Source: Limiplasma sp048370855
GTDB lineage: Bacteria > Bacillota > Clostridia > Christensenellales > Aristaeellaceae
Length of the DNA stretch: 64,000 nucleotides
Assembly: GCA_048370855.1 (NCBI GenBank)
Contig: DBGEOK010000105.1
Location: 1-64,000, forward strand
Direction: 5' to 3'
In this document: piece by piece, positions 44,185 to 51,778 of the stretch
Layout: the number at the start of each line of letters is the position of its first letter
Numbering within the stretch: position 1 is the stretch's first letter
Made by a program: the position numbers and the translations under genes
Notes under the pieces: model-generated
Databases searched by the model: none
The model's input: only the letters and a program-made list of their open reading frames with translations
Told to the model about the DNA's origin: nothing

Positions 44185-44802
44185 CTATTGGGTCCGATTT
44201 TTTCTCCGCGCCCAAAGAAGCACGGCTGTACAGGCAGCCGCATACGCCAGCCAAAACAGCGGGAAAGCGAAAATCGGCTGCACCAGCAGGGGATACGGCG
44301 CGGGAGTACCGCCAAGCAGAAGGTTATAGAAAAAGGACAGCGGAATAAATGCCAGCAGCCAAATATTCACCGACCAAAACAGGCGTCGCGCCCCGTCGCG
44401 CGTGGCCGCGGCGGAATGGAGAAAGCCCACGTAAAATACCATGCAGCCAAGAGCCATAAAGACCAGACCGACGACAAACGCCGACGCGACCTGTTTTTCA
44501 TACCAGATTGCGCACGCGACGGCCAAGCCGATCAAGTTTAGCACCGTCGCGGGGATTACAAAGGTATTGGCGTTGGCCTGCCCGGCGTCCGCGCCGCCGA
44601 CGGGGTCGATCCCTTTTAATAAATAGTCTGTCGTCACCTCAAAAATCCCGCTCATGGCAATCACTCTTTCCAGGTCGGGTACGCTTTGTTCGCTTTCCCA
44701 TTTGGATACGGCTTGGCGGGATACGCCGAGCCGATCAGCCAGCTCCTCCTGGGTAAGCCCCTTCGCTTTTCTGAGGGCTTGGATTCTGTCGGCAATGTTC
44801 AT
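44185..44802 (-). CDS. XRE-family regulator with C-terminal membrane domain
   Basis: The N-terminal ~65 residues are a helix-turn-helix of the Cro/CI type (LTQEELADRLGVSRQAVSKWE). The rest has four hydrophobic segments (about 84-103, 109-128, 140-158, 170-190), so DNA binding and membrane sensing are joined in one 205-residue protein. Ligand and targets are unknown. The ATG at 44802 follows AAGGGGG. A perfect palindrome upstream (44884-44896) may be its own operator. It lies between xdhC and selD but no link to either is evident. Confidence 0.85.
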   Translation of the reverse strand: MNIADRIQALRKAKGLTQEELADRLGVSRQAVSKWESEQSVPDLERVIAMSGIFEVTTDYLLKGIDPVGGADAGQANANTFVIPATVLNLIGLAVACAIWYEKQVASAFVVGLVFMALGCMVFYVGFLHSAAATRDGARRLFWSVNIWLLAFIPLSFFYNLLLGGTPAPYPLLVQPIFAFPLFWLAYAAACTAVLLWARRKNRTQ

Positions 44803-45220
44803 GACCGTTCCCCCTTTGATTTGATAGGCTCATCATAGCCGGACGCGCGGTTGCGAAGCCACCAGCCGCGCCCGGCACCTTGTCAACCGACGGTTGCCTT
44901 TGTATGATTGAGCGTTACATTAAAGCGTCCTTGGGGATTTCATGAACCCGGACCCAAAGGTCAGGGCCGCCTCAACGGAAGAAAGCCGAAACGACCGGTC
45001 AATGGCGCTATGCGCCCGCGCAGAAGCGAACGTCAAAAGTTTTTCTCAACCGGATATGATTTTCTTCGCCAGCCTACGCCCGGTCGCATGTTGGGCTTGA
45101 CCGTCAATCCACAGCCGGTCTTGCCCGATAGCGCCGGGGAAAGCAACCCCCGAACGCGTTTCGGATTGAAATTTTATCGGCATGTCGCAAGGTCGCCGCG
45201 CCGCCGTCCAATCAATCGCT
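44803..45220. other. Spacer with palindrome CAACCG-A-CGGTTG
   Basis: About 420 bases with no supported gene. The only structured element seen is the 13-base perfect palindrome at 44884-44896, about 80 bases upstream of the XRE gene. Its reverse strand also contains TTGACA next to the palindrome, without a well-placed -10. Nothing else is recognised. Confidence 0.45.
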
Positions 45221-46255
45221 TTATCGCAGCAAGACCGCCTTTTCCCGCCTGGCGATCACGCGGCCAATCCTTCGCGCGTCCGGCGCTTGCTTCAGCAGCG
45301 CCGCGACAAGCCCATCCGCCGCCTCCGGCGCGACGGAAATCAACAGGCCGCCGGAGGTCTGCGGGTCAAACAGAAGATCTACCAGCGCAAGCGGAGCGCC
45401 GGTCAGCTCCGTCTTGGGCTCGGCATGCGTCCGGTTGCGGTACATCCCCTCCGGTAAAAGCCCCATCGCGGCCCATTCCATCGCCTCCGGCAGCAGCGGA
45501 ATCGACTCAAGAGACAGTTCAATGCTCACGCCGCTGGCTTCCGCCATTTCAACGGCATGCCCAACGAGCGAAAAGCCCGTCACATCGGTGCAGGCATGCG
45601 CGCCGGCGTTCACCATCGCATCCTTCGCGGCTTTGTTGAGCCGTTCCATCTGCGCCACCGCCAGCGATTCCTGCTCCGCGCTCAGAAGGCCGGCCTTTCG
45701 CGCGGTCAGGTAGACGCCGATGCCAAGAGGCTTGGTTAATACAAGGGCGTCGCCCACGCGCGCGCCGCTGTTGGCGAGGATTCGGTCAGGATGCGCAAAG
45801 CCCGTGACGGCAAGGCCGTAAACCGGCTCTGTTCCGTGAATGCTGTGCCCTCCGGAAATGGTCGCTCCGGCTTCAAAAACCTTGTCGTATCCCCCGCGCA
45901 GAATATCGCGCACGGCGGCGTCCGGCATATCCTCAGGGATGACGAGGACGTTTTGCGCCGTCGCCGGCTCCCCGCCCATAGCGTAAATATCGGAAAGCGC
46001 GTTTGCCGCCGCGATGCGGCCGAAGACCCTCGGATCATCCACCACAGGGGGAAAGAAGTCGATGGTCTGCACGATGGCCAGCTCGTCCGACACGCGGTAC
46101 ACAGAGGCGTCGTCCGACGTATCAAAGCCAACGAGCAGATTGGGGTCCCGACGGACGGGCAGCCCGTCCAACAGCCTCTGAAGCACGCCCGCGCCGACCT
46201 TCGCCCCGCAGCCCGCGCATTTGGCCAGCCTTGTCAGCCGAACGCCCTCATCCAT
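45221..46255 (-). CDS. selD: Selenide, water dikinase
   Basis: SelD makes selenophosphate from selenide and ATP. The 344-residue product has the active-site cysteine C16 and lysine K19 in AGCGAK; the position after next to C16 is alanine, where E. coli has a second cysteine. GFDTSDDASVY, a downstream DIYAMGG, GGHSIHG and TDVTGFSLVGHA are present. It is a Cys-type, not a selenocysteine-type enzyme. It is the last gene of a six-gene selenium module and overlaps yqeB by 8 bases. No SelA, SelB or tRNA-Sec is visible in this window. Confidence 0.95.
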   Translation of the reverse strand: MDEGVRLTRLAKCAGCGAKVGAGVLQRLLDGLPVRRDPNLLVGFDTSDDASVYRVSDELAIVQTIDFFPPVVDDPRVFGRIAAANALSDIYAMGGEPATAQNVLVIPEDMPDAAVRDILRGGYDKVFEAGATISGGHSIHGTEPVYGLAVTGFAHPDRILANSGARVGDALVLTKPLGIGVYLTARKAGLLSAEQESLAVAQMERLNKAAKDAMVNAGAHACTDVTGFSLVGHAVEMAEASGVSIELSLESIPLLPEAMEWAAMGLLPEGMYRNRTHAEPKTELTGAPLALVDLLFDPQTSGGLLISVAPEAADGLVAALLKQAPDARRIGRVIARREKAVLLR

Positions 46256-47045
46256 GCGCTATCACTCCCGTCAGCGTCAGTATCGCCTCCAGCACGCCGC
46301 CGCCGACGGCGCGCGCCTTGTCGGATACCGTATAGCAATTATCCACAACCCCGCGCGGGTCCACGTCGCCGCTTTTCATTCCCGCCGTCACGGGCGTTCC
46401 GGAGGGCAGAAGCCCCCGAACGACCCCGTCAACGGCGGCCACGACCGGCATGCCGTTCACCGCGGCAACCGTCTCCCCGGCGCGAACCATGCTCCCAATG
46501 CGAACGGTCGGCTCGAAAACGCCGCCGCATGGCGCGCGGAGAAGCCTTTCCGCGGCATATCCGCCGATCTCTCCGGGGATTCCGGTATTCTCAGCGGCAG
46601 GCCCGGAATCATACACCCGTCCCAGATGATGGCCGCGCATGGTTTCCACCACCGCATGGCAATCCCTGCCCGCGCAAAAGCCGGGCCCAAGCGCGATGAC
46701 CACGGGCGCGTCCGCAAGGCTGGTGCCCAAATTCCGTTTGGCCAAAACAGCGTCTACCAGCACGTCAGGACGCAACGCGGCGACGCACTTTGCCCGCGGG
46801 TCGGCCAGAACGGCTATGTCGCCTTCCTCCGTAATGGCGGACGCCGCTTGCGCGTCGGGCGCGAAGCGGGCGCGAACCCCCTCCACGACGGCCTCGCCCT
46901 CCGGGATGGCGCGGCAGAAGCTTACCGAACGGCGGATTGCCGTAGGCTTGGGCAAATCCGTCATGACGATCCGAAAGCCGGCCCGGTACAGGCGTACCGC
47001 CACCCCGCTGGCAAGATCCCCCGCTCCCTTCATCAGCACAAGCAT
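46248..47045 (-). CDS. yqeB: Selenium-dependent molybdenum hydroxylase system protein YqeB
   Basis: This 265-residue protein starts MLVLMKGAGDLASGVAVRLYRAGF, with a Rossmann-like glycine-rich motif, and carries the EF2563-type stretches HLGRVYDSGPAAENTG and MKSGDVDPRG. The family marks genomes with selenium-dependent molybdenum hydroxylases and is thought to help place selenium on the Mo cofactor, though the step is unproven. The ATG at 47045 overlaps the yqeC end. It lies between yqeC and selD, the expected order. Confidence 0.9.
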   Translation of the reverse strand: MLVLMKGAGDLASGVAVRLYRAGFRIVMTDLPKPTAIRRSVSFCRAIPEGEAVVEGVRARFAPDAQAASAITEEGDIAVLADPRAKCVAALRPDVLVDAVLAKRNLGTSLADAPVVIALGPGFCAGRDCHAVVETMRGHHLGRVYDSGPAAENTGIPGEIGGYAAERLLRAPCGGVFEPTVRIGSMVRAGETVAAVNGMPVVAAVDGVVRGLLPSGTPVTAGMKSGDVDPRGVVDNCYTVSDKARAVGGGVLEAILTLTGVIAHG

Positions 47046-47752
47046 GCTCCATCCCTCCAGACTTCGCATTTTTCCGGCCTTGTTTGAAGCGCCGCCAGCA
47101 CGCAAGGGATGTCCGGCAGCAGCGCCGCGCATGCCCTTCCGGCGGCCAGAAGCGCCGGCGTATCGCATTGGTTCAGCACAGCCGCAAAGCGGCAGCGGAC
47201 ATTTTTGCGCTGTCCCTCCCCGCTTAGCAGGACGCGCGCGATATCGCCGGGCGTCACCGGGTCGTTCACCGACTTGCCCAGCAGGGCGGCATAACGCTCT
47301 GAGCGGTGCGCCACTTCCGCAATCTTCCCGGATACGGCGGTCATTCCCGCTACGGCAATCACAAGGGCCTCGCCGCCGGGCAGCGCCGGCTCACATTCCG
47401 CGGGAGCCTTGACGGGCAGCCCGCGGGAGCCGTCGGCCTCAATCAACGTAAAATCCGCCTCGGACGCCAGCGCCCCAAGCCGCCCGACGGGCGGCCCAAG
47501 CCTGCCGTCCGGCAGCGGTTCGCCTGCCGTCACCACCGCGCTCCGCTGAAAGGCCGCTCGAAGCCCGGCGGGCGAAGGCGAACGCAAAACCACGCCGTCC
47601 GGCGGCAAAATATGCGTGGTCGTCAGGCACAGCACGCGCGCATTCCCGCTTAGCTCGCGCGCCAGGCGGGCAATCAGCGAGGTCTTGCCGCCGCCGCCCA
47701 CTACGGCGGTCATGCCCAAAGGAATCCCCAGGGCGTCACACAGGCGCGTCAT
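47033..47752 (-). CDS. yqeC: Selenium cofactor biosynthesis protein YqeC
   Basis: This 239-residue protein has a nucleotide-binding P-loop VVGGGGKTSL near residue 18 and the LIEADGSRGLPVKAP motif of the YqeC family. YqeC is a second marker of selenium-dependent molybdenum hydroxylases, with an unproven but probable ATP-using role. Start ATG at 47752 overlaps the upstream DUF3343 gene by 17 bases; an upstream extension of the frame lies inside that gene and was rejected. Confidence 0.88.
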   Translation of the reverse strand: MTRLCDALGIPLGMTAVVGGGGKTSLIARLARELSGNARVLCLTTTHILPPDGVVLRSPSPAGLRAAFQRSAVVTAGEPLPDGRLGPPVGRLGALASEADFTLIEADGSRGLPVKAPAECEPALPGGEALVIAVAGMTAVSGKIAEVAHRSERYAALLGKSVNDPVTPGDIARVLLSGEGQRKNVRCRFAAVLNQCDTPALLAAGRACAALLPDIPCVLAALQTRPEKCEVWRDGACLC

Positions 47753-47984
47753 TGCCAAGCACCGCCTCGTACCGGCCTGCCGTAACGGCATACACACGCT
47801 CGTAGTCTCGATGCATTAAGGCCTCCATAGGCGTTTGGGCGCGATACCGCACGCAGGCGCCGCAGCTTGCGCTCAGGCATCGCGGCACAGGCTCCGCCAC
47901 CGCGTCGATCCCCGCTTCCAGGAGCGAATGGAGCGTTCGCATCGCAGCCAGATGCGTCCAAAACGTCGCCACATAATCCGTCAT
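47736..47984 (-). CDS. DUF3343 putative selenium/sulfur carrier protein
   Basis: This 82-residue protein has the DUF3343 layout: an N-terminal strand-helix (ATFWTHLAAMRTLHSLLE) and a central CLSASCGACVRY with three cysteines. Members are found with yedE/yedF and are proposed to carry selenium or sulfur, but none has a firm biochemical function. It overlaps the upstream TusA-like gene as ATGA and the downstream yqeC by 17 bases. Confidence 0.8.
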   Translation of the reverse strand: MTDYVATFWTHLAAMRTLHSLLEAGIDAVAEPVPRCLSASCGACVRYRAQTPMEALMHRDYERVYAVTAGRYEAVLGNDAPV

Positions 47985-48190
47985 TTTTTGGTCAGGGTCA
48001 GCGTATATTCGCCGTCCCGTTCCTCCCGCCTCGCCTCATAGCCTTGATGGGCGGCAAAGCGCGTGATGTTTTCCACCGCGCAGATGTTATCCACAAGGAT
48101 TTCCGCGCCTTCGTCCTCCTTCATCAGCGCCGCGCGCGCCATCATGACGGGTTCCGGGCAGGAACGCCCTCTTGCGTCAACCTTCCGCAT
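47981..48190 (-). CDS. TusA/SirA-family protein (YedF-like)
   Basis: This 69-residue sulfurtransferase-like protein contains the conserved DARGRSCPEPVM with the single active-site cysteine (C11). TusA proteins accept persulfide; YedF proteins near YedE are candidate selenium-persulfide carriers. It starts 1 base before the yedE stop on the same operon and overlaps DUF3343 by 4 bases. The selenium assignment comes from context. Confidence 0.85.
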   Translation of the reverse strand: MRKVDARGRSCPEPVMMARAALMKEDEGAEILVDNICAVENITRFAAHQGYEARREERDGEYTLTLTKK

Positions 48191-48191
48191 G

Positions 48192-49244
48192 TTATCTTCC
48201 CTCCTTGGCCAAATGAACCCAACTGAGAACGCCCATCAGAACCAGGCCGGCCGCGACCGCGACCTGGCCGTTCAGCGTGGGGCCCGCGGCGGACGACGCC
48301 AGGCCAAAGTGATGGCAGAAGGCCGCGCCCAGCACCATGCCCACGACGGCCATGGCGGAATCCCCGTCGCCTTCGCCCGCAAGCACAAGCTGCCTGAGAG
48401 GGCAGCCGCCCAGCAGCACGCTTCCCCAGCCCACGAGCGCCATCCCCAAAAAATTCCACAGGCCGTCCGCGTGGGCCACGGGCTGATTGGCGAAGCCAAG
48501 GCGAAACGTACCCAGCAGCAGATTACCGATCAGCACCGTTCCAAGCAAAGCGACGCTCCCCCACAGCAGATGCAGGTCGCGGAAAAGCATCAGGTCCCGC
48601 AGGCCGCCCGCCATGCAAAAACGGCTTCTTTGCGCCAGCGCGCCCACCAGCAAGCCGCCCGCGAGCGACGCCAGTACCGGGGCATGCATGGCCCCGGGAC
48701 CGCTATTAGAAAACGAAAACAAGAAAGGAAACAGTAGAAAAAGCACGAACAGCACGGCTATACCAATCGGAAACGCGAAGCCCTCCGCCCTAGCCTGGGG
48801 ATAGGCCCTGCGCAGCGTAAAGCCCTTGTTCAGCGCCAAAACGCCCGCGCCGACGCCCGCCGCAAAGCCAGCCAAGCCAATCATCGCGTTCAGGTCTCCG
48901 CCTCCAAGGCGGATGAGCATGCGAAGCGGGCAGCCCAAAAACATGAGCGCGCCCACCATGATGAAAAACCCGACCGCCATCCGCGTCACGGGCGAGGAGC
49001 CGCCGCGGGGACGGAACTCCCGCATGACAAGCGACATGACAAACGAGCCCAGCGCCAGGCCGACAATTTCCGGCCGGAAATACTGTACCGCTTCGGCGTT
49101 ATGCAGCCCGACAGCCCCCGCGCCGTCGCGCAAAAAACACGCGAGGCAGAAGCCCATATTGTCCGGATTGCCCAGCCGAACCAGCAGCAGGGCGGCCACG
49201 CCCGCCGCGACGCCCGTCAGGATCACCAAAAGATTTTTCCGCAT
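48192..49244 (-). CDS. yedE: YedE-family putative selenium transporter
   Basis: This 350-residue membrane protein has about ten segments and two internally related halves. Each half has a YeeE/YedE-type cysteine motif: GFCLACFLRDG with FLGCPLRMLIRLGGGDL, and RFCMAGGLRD with LLGGCPLRQLVLAGEG. YeeE of E. coli imports thiosulfate; the YedE branch near selD is a proposed selenium importer. The ATG at 49244 follows AAGGA. It is the first gene of the six-gene selenium module and is divergent from the desulfurase-like gene. Confidence 0.9.
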   Translation of the reverse strand: MRKNLLVILTGVAAGVAALLLVRLGNPDNMGFCLACFLRDGAGAVGLHNAEAVQYFRPEIVGLALGSFVMSLVMREFRPRGGSSPVTRMAVGFFIMVGALMFLGCPLRMLIRLGGGDLNAMIGLAGFAAGVGAGVLALNKGFTLRRAYPQARAEGFAFPIGIAVLFVLFLLFPFLFSFSNSGPGAMHAPVLASLAGGLLVGALAQRSRFCMAGGLRDLMLFRDLHLLWGSVALLGTVLIGNLLLGTFRLGFANQPVAHADGLWNFLGMALVGWGSVLLGGCPLRQLVLAGEGDGDSAMAVVGMVLGAAFCHHFGLASSAAGPTLNGQVAVAAGLVLMGVLSWVHLAKEGR

Positions 49245-49261
49245 CCGGCCACATCCTTTTA

Positions 49262-49270
49262 TGCTATAAT
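49262..49270 (+). promoter_or_regulatory. Extended -10 promoter of the cysteine desulfurase-like gene
   Basis: TGCTATAAT is an extended -10 box 52 bases upstream of the gene. The -35 region is weak, which is common with extended -10 promoters. A promoter for the divergent yedE was not clearly seen. Confidence 0.6.
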
Positions 49271-49321
49271 AAGCGCGTATATTGGTATCCCGATCATACC
49301 ATGAGGAGCGCGGGTTTGCAA

Positions 49322-50500
49322 ATGATTTACATGGACAACGCATCCACTTCGTATCCCAAGGCGCCGGGCGTCGGCGCGGCCATGGCGCGGTATGTGGAGC
49401 GGCTTGGCGTCAATGTGCGCCGCGGCGGATATGCCTCGGCGCTGGAAGTGGAAGACGCTTCGCTTACGCTCCGTGAACGGCTTTGCGCCGCCTTTGGCTC
49501 GCGCTGCCCGGAGGCGTGCATCCTTACGCCGGGAGCGACCCTCGGCTTGAATATGGCGCTCAAGGGCTGCCTGAAGCCCGGCGACCACGTGCTGGTCAGC
49601 TCCGTGGAGCACAACGCCGTCATGCGGCCGCTGAGCCAGCTCGCGGCGCAGGGCGTTACCGTGGAGCAGGCGCCCTGCCGGGCGGACGGAACGCTCGACC
49701 CGGCGGAGCTGGAAAGCCGGATCAGGCCCAATACCCGGCTGGCATGCGTGACGCACGCCTCCAACGTTTGCGGCACGCTCCTGCCCGTCGCGGCGTTGGG
49801 AGCGGTTTGCCGCCGGCACGGCGTTGACTTTGTGGTAGACGCCTCCCAAACCGCCGGGCATGTCCCGCTTGATTGCGAAGCCATGCAAATTGACGCGCTG
49901 GTTTTTTCGGCGCACAAGGGGCTGCTCGGTCCGCAGGGCATTGGCGCGGCGCTGCTCACACGGGCGTTTGCCGAAAAGCTCTCTCCCTTCGTGACGGGAG
50001 GGACGGGCAGCCGTTCCGACCAAGAGGCGCAGCCCGCCTTTTTGCCTGACAAGCTGGAGGCGGGCACGCCGAATTTGCCGGGAATGTACGGCTTCCTGGC
50101 CGCGCTGGATTTTTGGGAGCCGCGCTTTACGGAAATCCGCGAGCGGGAAGCGGCGTTGTGCCGGCGAATGCTGAACGGACTGCGGGAAGCGGCGGAGGAG
50201 GCGGAGGCCAAAGCGGGCGGCCCCCTGCTACGGATTCCCGGCCCGCGAGGCGGCGAAGGCCGCGTGGGCGTCATATCCATTGATTTTGCAACGCTGGATA
50301 ACGCGGAAATGGCGGTACGGCTTGAACGCGAATATGGCGTCCTCACGCGGTGCGGGCTGCACTGCGCGCCGTCCGCCCATCGGACGCTGGGCACCTTCCC
50401 CGCCGGAACGGTGCGCTTTTCAATCGGATGGGCCACCGTAGCCCGCGACGTGGACGAAGCGATGCAGGCCGTGCGCGCCCTCCTGGGGCTTCGCGGATAA
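49322..50500 (+). CDS. Class V aminotransferase-fold PLP enzyme, cysteine desulfurase/selenocysteine lyase-like
   Basis: This PLP enzyme of 392 residues starts MIYMDNASTSYPKAPG. The PLP lysine is in VFSAHKGLLGPQG and the mobile cysteine loop is LTRCGLHCAPSAHRTLG. NifS/CsdA-type enzymes mobilise sulfur or selenium from cysteine or selenocysteine. In this context it probably supplies selenide or persulfide to the adjacent SelD/TusA-like/DUF3343 proteins. The ATG at 49322 is distant from GAGGAG; an in-frame TTG at 49316 may be the true start. A short G-C stem follows the stop. Confidence 0.87.
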   Translation: MIYMDNASTSYPKAPGVGAAMARYVERLGVNVRRGGYASALEVEDASLTLRERLCAAFGSRCPEACILTPGATLGLNMALKGCLKPGDHVLVSSVEHNAVMRPLSQLAAQGVTVEQAPCRADGTLDPAELESRIRPNTRLACVTHASNVCGTLLPVAALGAVCRRHGVDFVVDASQTAGHVPLDCEAMQIDALVFSAHKGLLGPQGIGAALLTRAFAEKLSPFVTGGTGSRSDQEAQPAFLPDKLEAGTPNLPGMYGFLAALDFWEPRFTEIREREAALCRRMLNGLREAAEEAEAKAGGPLLRIPGPRGGEGRVGVISIDFATLDNAEMAVRLEREYGVLTRCGLHCAPSAHRTLGTFPAGTVRFSIGWATVARDVDEAMQAVRALLGLRG

Positions 50501-50540
50501 GGCGTCGCGCCCTTTGTTCTTTCGCGGGAAAACCGCCTTG

Positions 50541-50843
50541 CTACGGTTGCATGGCCGCGTCAACCCTTTTAGGGGCCGCCTTTGCAGAACGGGAAAAATC
50601 GCCAAAGAGCGCGGCCTTCGCATGATGATGAACGCGCTTTGAACGATTTTCTTCATCCAGCCCCGCGGCGGGACGAAAAAGCCGTCCTGGCCATTTGTTT
50701 ACAATGGCGCTTAGGCTGCCTCCGGCCTCATGCTGCGCGGCGATCGTCCGACCGAGCGCCGATTGCGCGCCTGCCGGGAGCGTTTCTCCGCCGGCAAGGA
50801 CCGCGATCCCACTGTCACGGCGTTTCATGGCCTTCGTGTTCAT
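50541..50843 (-). CDS. Hypothetical protein coupled to the MOSC gene
   Basis: The ATG at 50843 overlaps the MOSC stop as ATGA, and the frame runs 100 codons to a TGA. The start MKRRDSGIAVLAGGETL faintly resembles the opening strand of MobA/MocA nucleotidyltransferases, but the GxxRM motif is missing and the remainder is basic and unrecognised. It could be a decayed Mo-cofactor nucleotidyltransferase, a small real protein, or chance. If it is not a gene, the region 50501-50839 holds nothing else. Confidence 0.3.
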   Translation of the reverse strand: MNTKAMKRRDSGIAVLAGGETLPAGAQSALGRTIAAQHEAGGSLSAIVNKWPGRLFRPAAGLDEENRSKRVHHHAKAALFGDFSRSAKAAPKRVDAAMQP

Positions 50844-51286
50844 TGAGCCGCGTTCAGGCGGGTGATTTCGTCGCCAGCCCGCACCGTCCCGCCCGCCAGC
50901 ACCGTGGCAAAAACGCCCTCGGTCGGCATGACGCACTTCCCCACCAGCCGCTTGATCTCGCAGTCGCTATGGCATTCCTTCCCAATCTGGGTGATTTCAA
51001 GCACGCACATCCCAACGCGGAGCCTCGCGCCTATGGGAAGGCTCTTTAAATCAATTCCCGTGGTTCTGATATTTTCAGCAAAAATACCGTTGGGCAGCTC
51101 GACAGCGCCGCATTGCACGCGCATCCTCTCCACGCTTTCCCCGGCCAGGAGGCTTACCTGCCTGTGCCAGTCCCCGGCATGCGCGTCTCCCGCGACGCCA
51201 TGGCCCGCGATCAGCAGAGCCTCGTCCACGGGATGCTTAACGGTGCCCTTCTGTTCGCTCAGGCATACGCAGACCACGCTCGCCAT
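50840..51286 (-). CDS. MOSC domain-containing protein
   Basis: This 148-residue MOSC-domain protein matches the family with GVAGDAHAGDWHRQVSLL, an ELPNGIFAENI motif, and the conserved cysteine in IGKECHSDCEI. MOSC proteins handle sulfur or selenium carried on the Mo cofactor. The ATG at 51286, behind GGAGG, overlaps the end of moaC by 50 bases. It lies in the Mo-cofactor operon (mogA-moaA-moaC-MOSC). Confidence 0.88.
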   Translation of the reverse strand: MASVVCVCLSEQKGTVKHPVDEALLIAGHGVAGDAHAGDWHRQVSLLAGESVERMRVQCGAVELPNGIFAENIRTTGIDLKSLPIGARLRVGMCVLEITQIGKECHSDCEIKRLVGKCVMPTEGVFATVLAGGTVRAGDEITRLNAAQ

Positions 51287-51773
51287 CCGCTCTCTCCTCC
51301 GCGTTAAATTCGCCGCTCTTGCCGCCGCTCTTTTGCAAGAGCCGGATATTCTCAATGACCATATCGCGCTGAACGGCCTTTAGCATATCGTATATTGTCA
51401 GCGCCGCGACGGACGCCGCCGTGAGGGCCTCCATCTCCACGCCGGTTTCCCCCTTGCACCTCGCCGTGGCGCGCACGCGCACGCCGCACGGCTGGTCGTT
51501 CTCCAAGGTGAAGGCGATGTCAACCCCGGTCAGTGCGAGTGGATGGCACAACGGGATCAGCTCGTGCGCGCGTTTCGCGGCCATAATGCCAGCTACCTGC
51601 GCCACCGCCAGCACGTCCCCTTTTTGAGCGCGGCCCTCGCGCACCAGCGACAGCGTTTCCGGCTTCATGCGCACAAAGCCCTCCGCGACCGCCTCGCGCA
51701 AGGTCGGCGCTTTTTCGCTTACGTCCACCATCCGGGCGCGTCCCTGCGGGTTAAAATGCGTCAGCTCAGCCAT
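51237..51773 (-). CDS. moaC: Cyclic pyranopterin monophosphate synthase
   Basis: MoaC catalyses the second half of the first step of molybdopterin synthesis. The 178-residue product has AAKRAHELIPLCHPL and CKGETGVEMEALTAASVAALTIYDM, which include the active-site histidine and the hexamer core. A basic C-terminal tail of ~20 residues extends beyond the usual end, and in DNA it overlaps the MOSC gene start. Starts 5 bases after moaA stop. Confidence 0.95.
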   Translation of the reverse strand: MAELTHFNPQGRARMVDVSEKAPTLREAVAEGFVRMKPETLSLVREGRAQKGDVLAVAQVAGIMAAKRAHELIPLCHPLALTGVDIAFTLENDQPCGVRVRATARCKGETGVEMEALTAASVAALTIYDMLKAVQRDMVIENIRLLQKSGGKSGEFNAEERADGERGLRMPERTEGHR

Positions 51774-51778
51774 GACCG

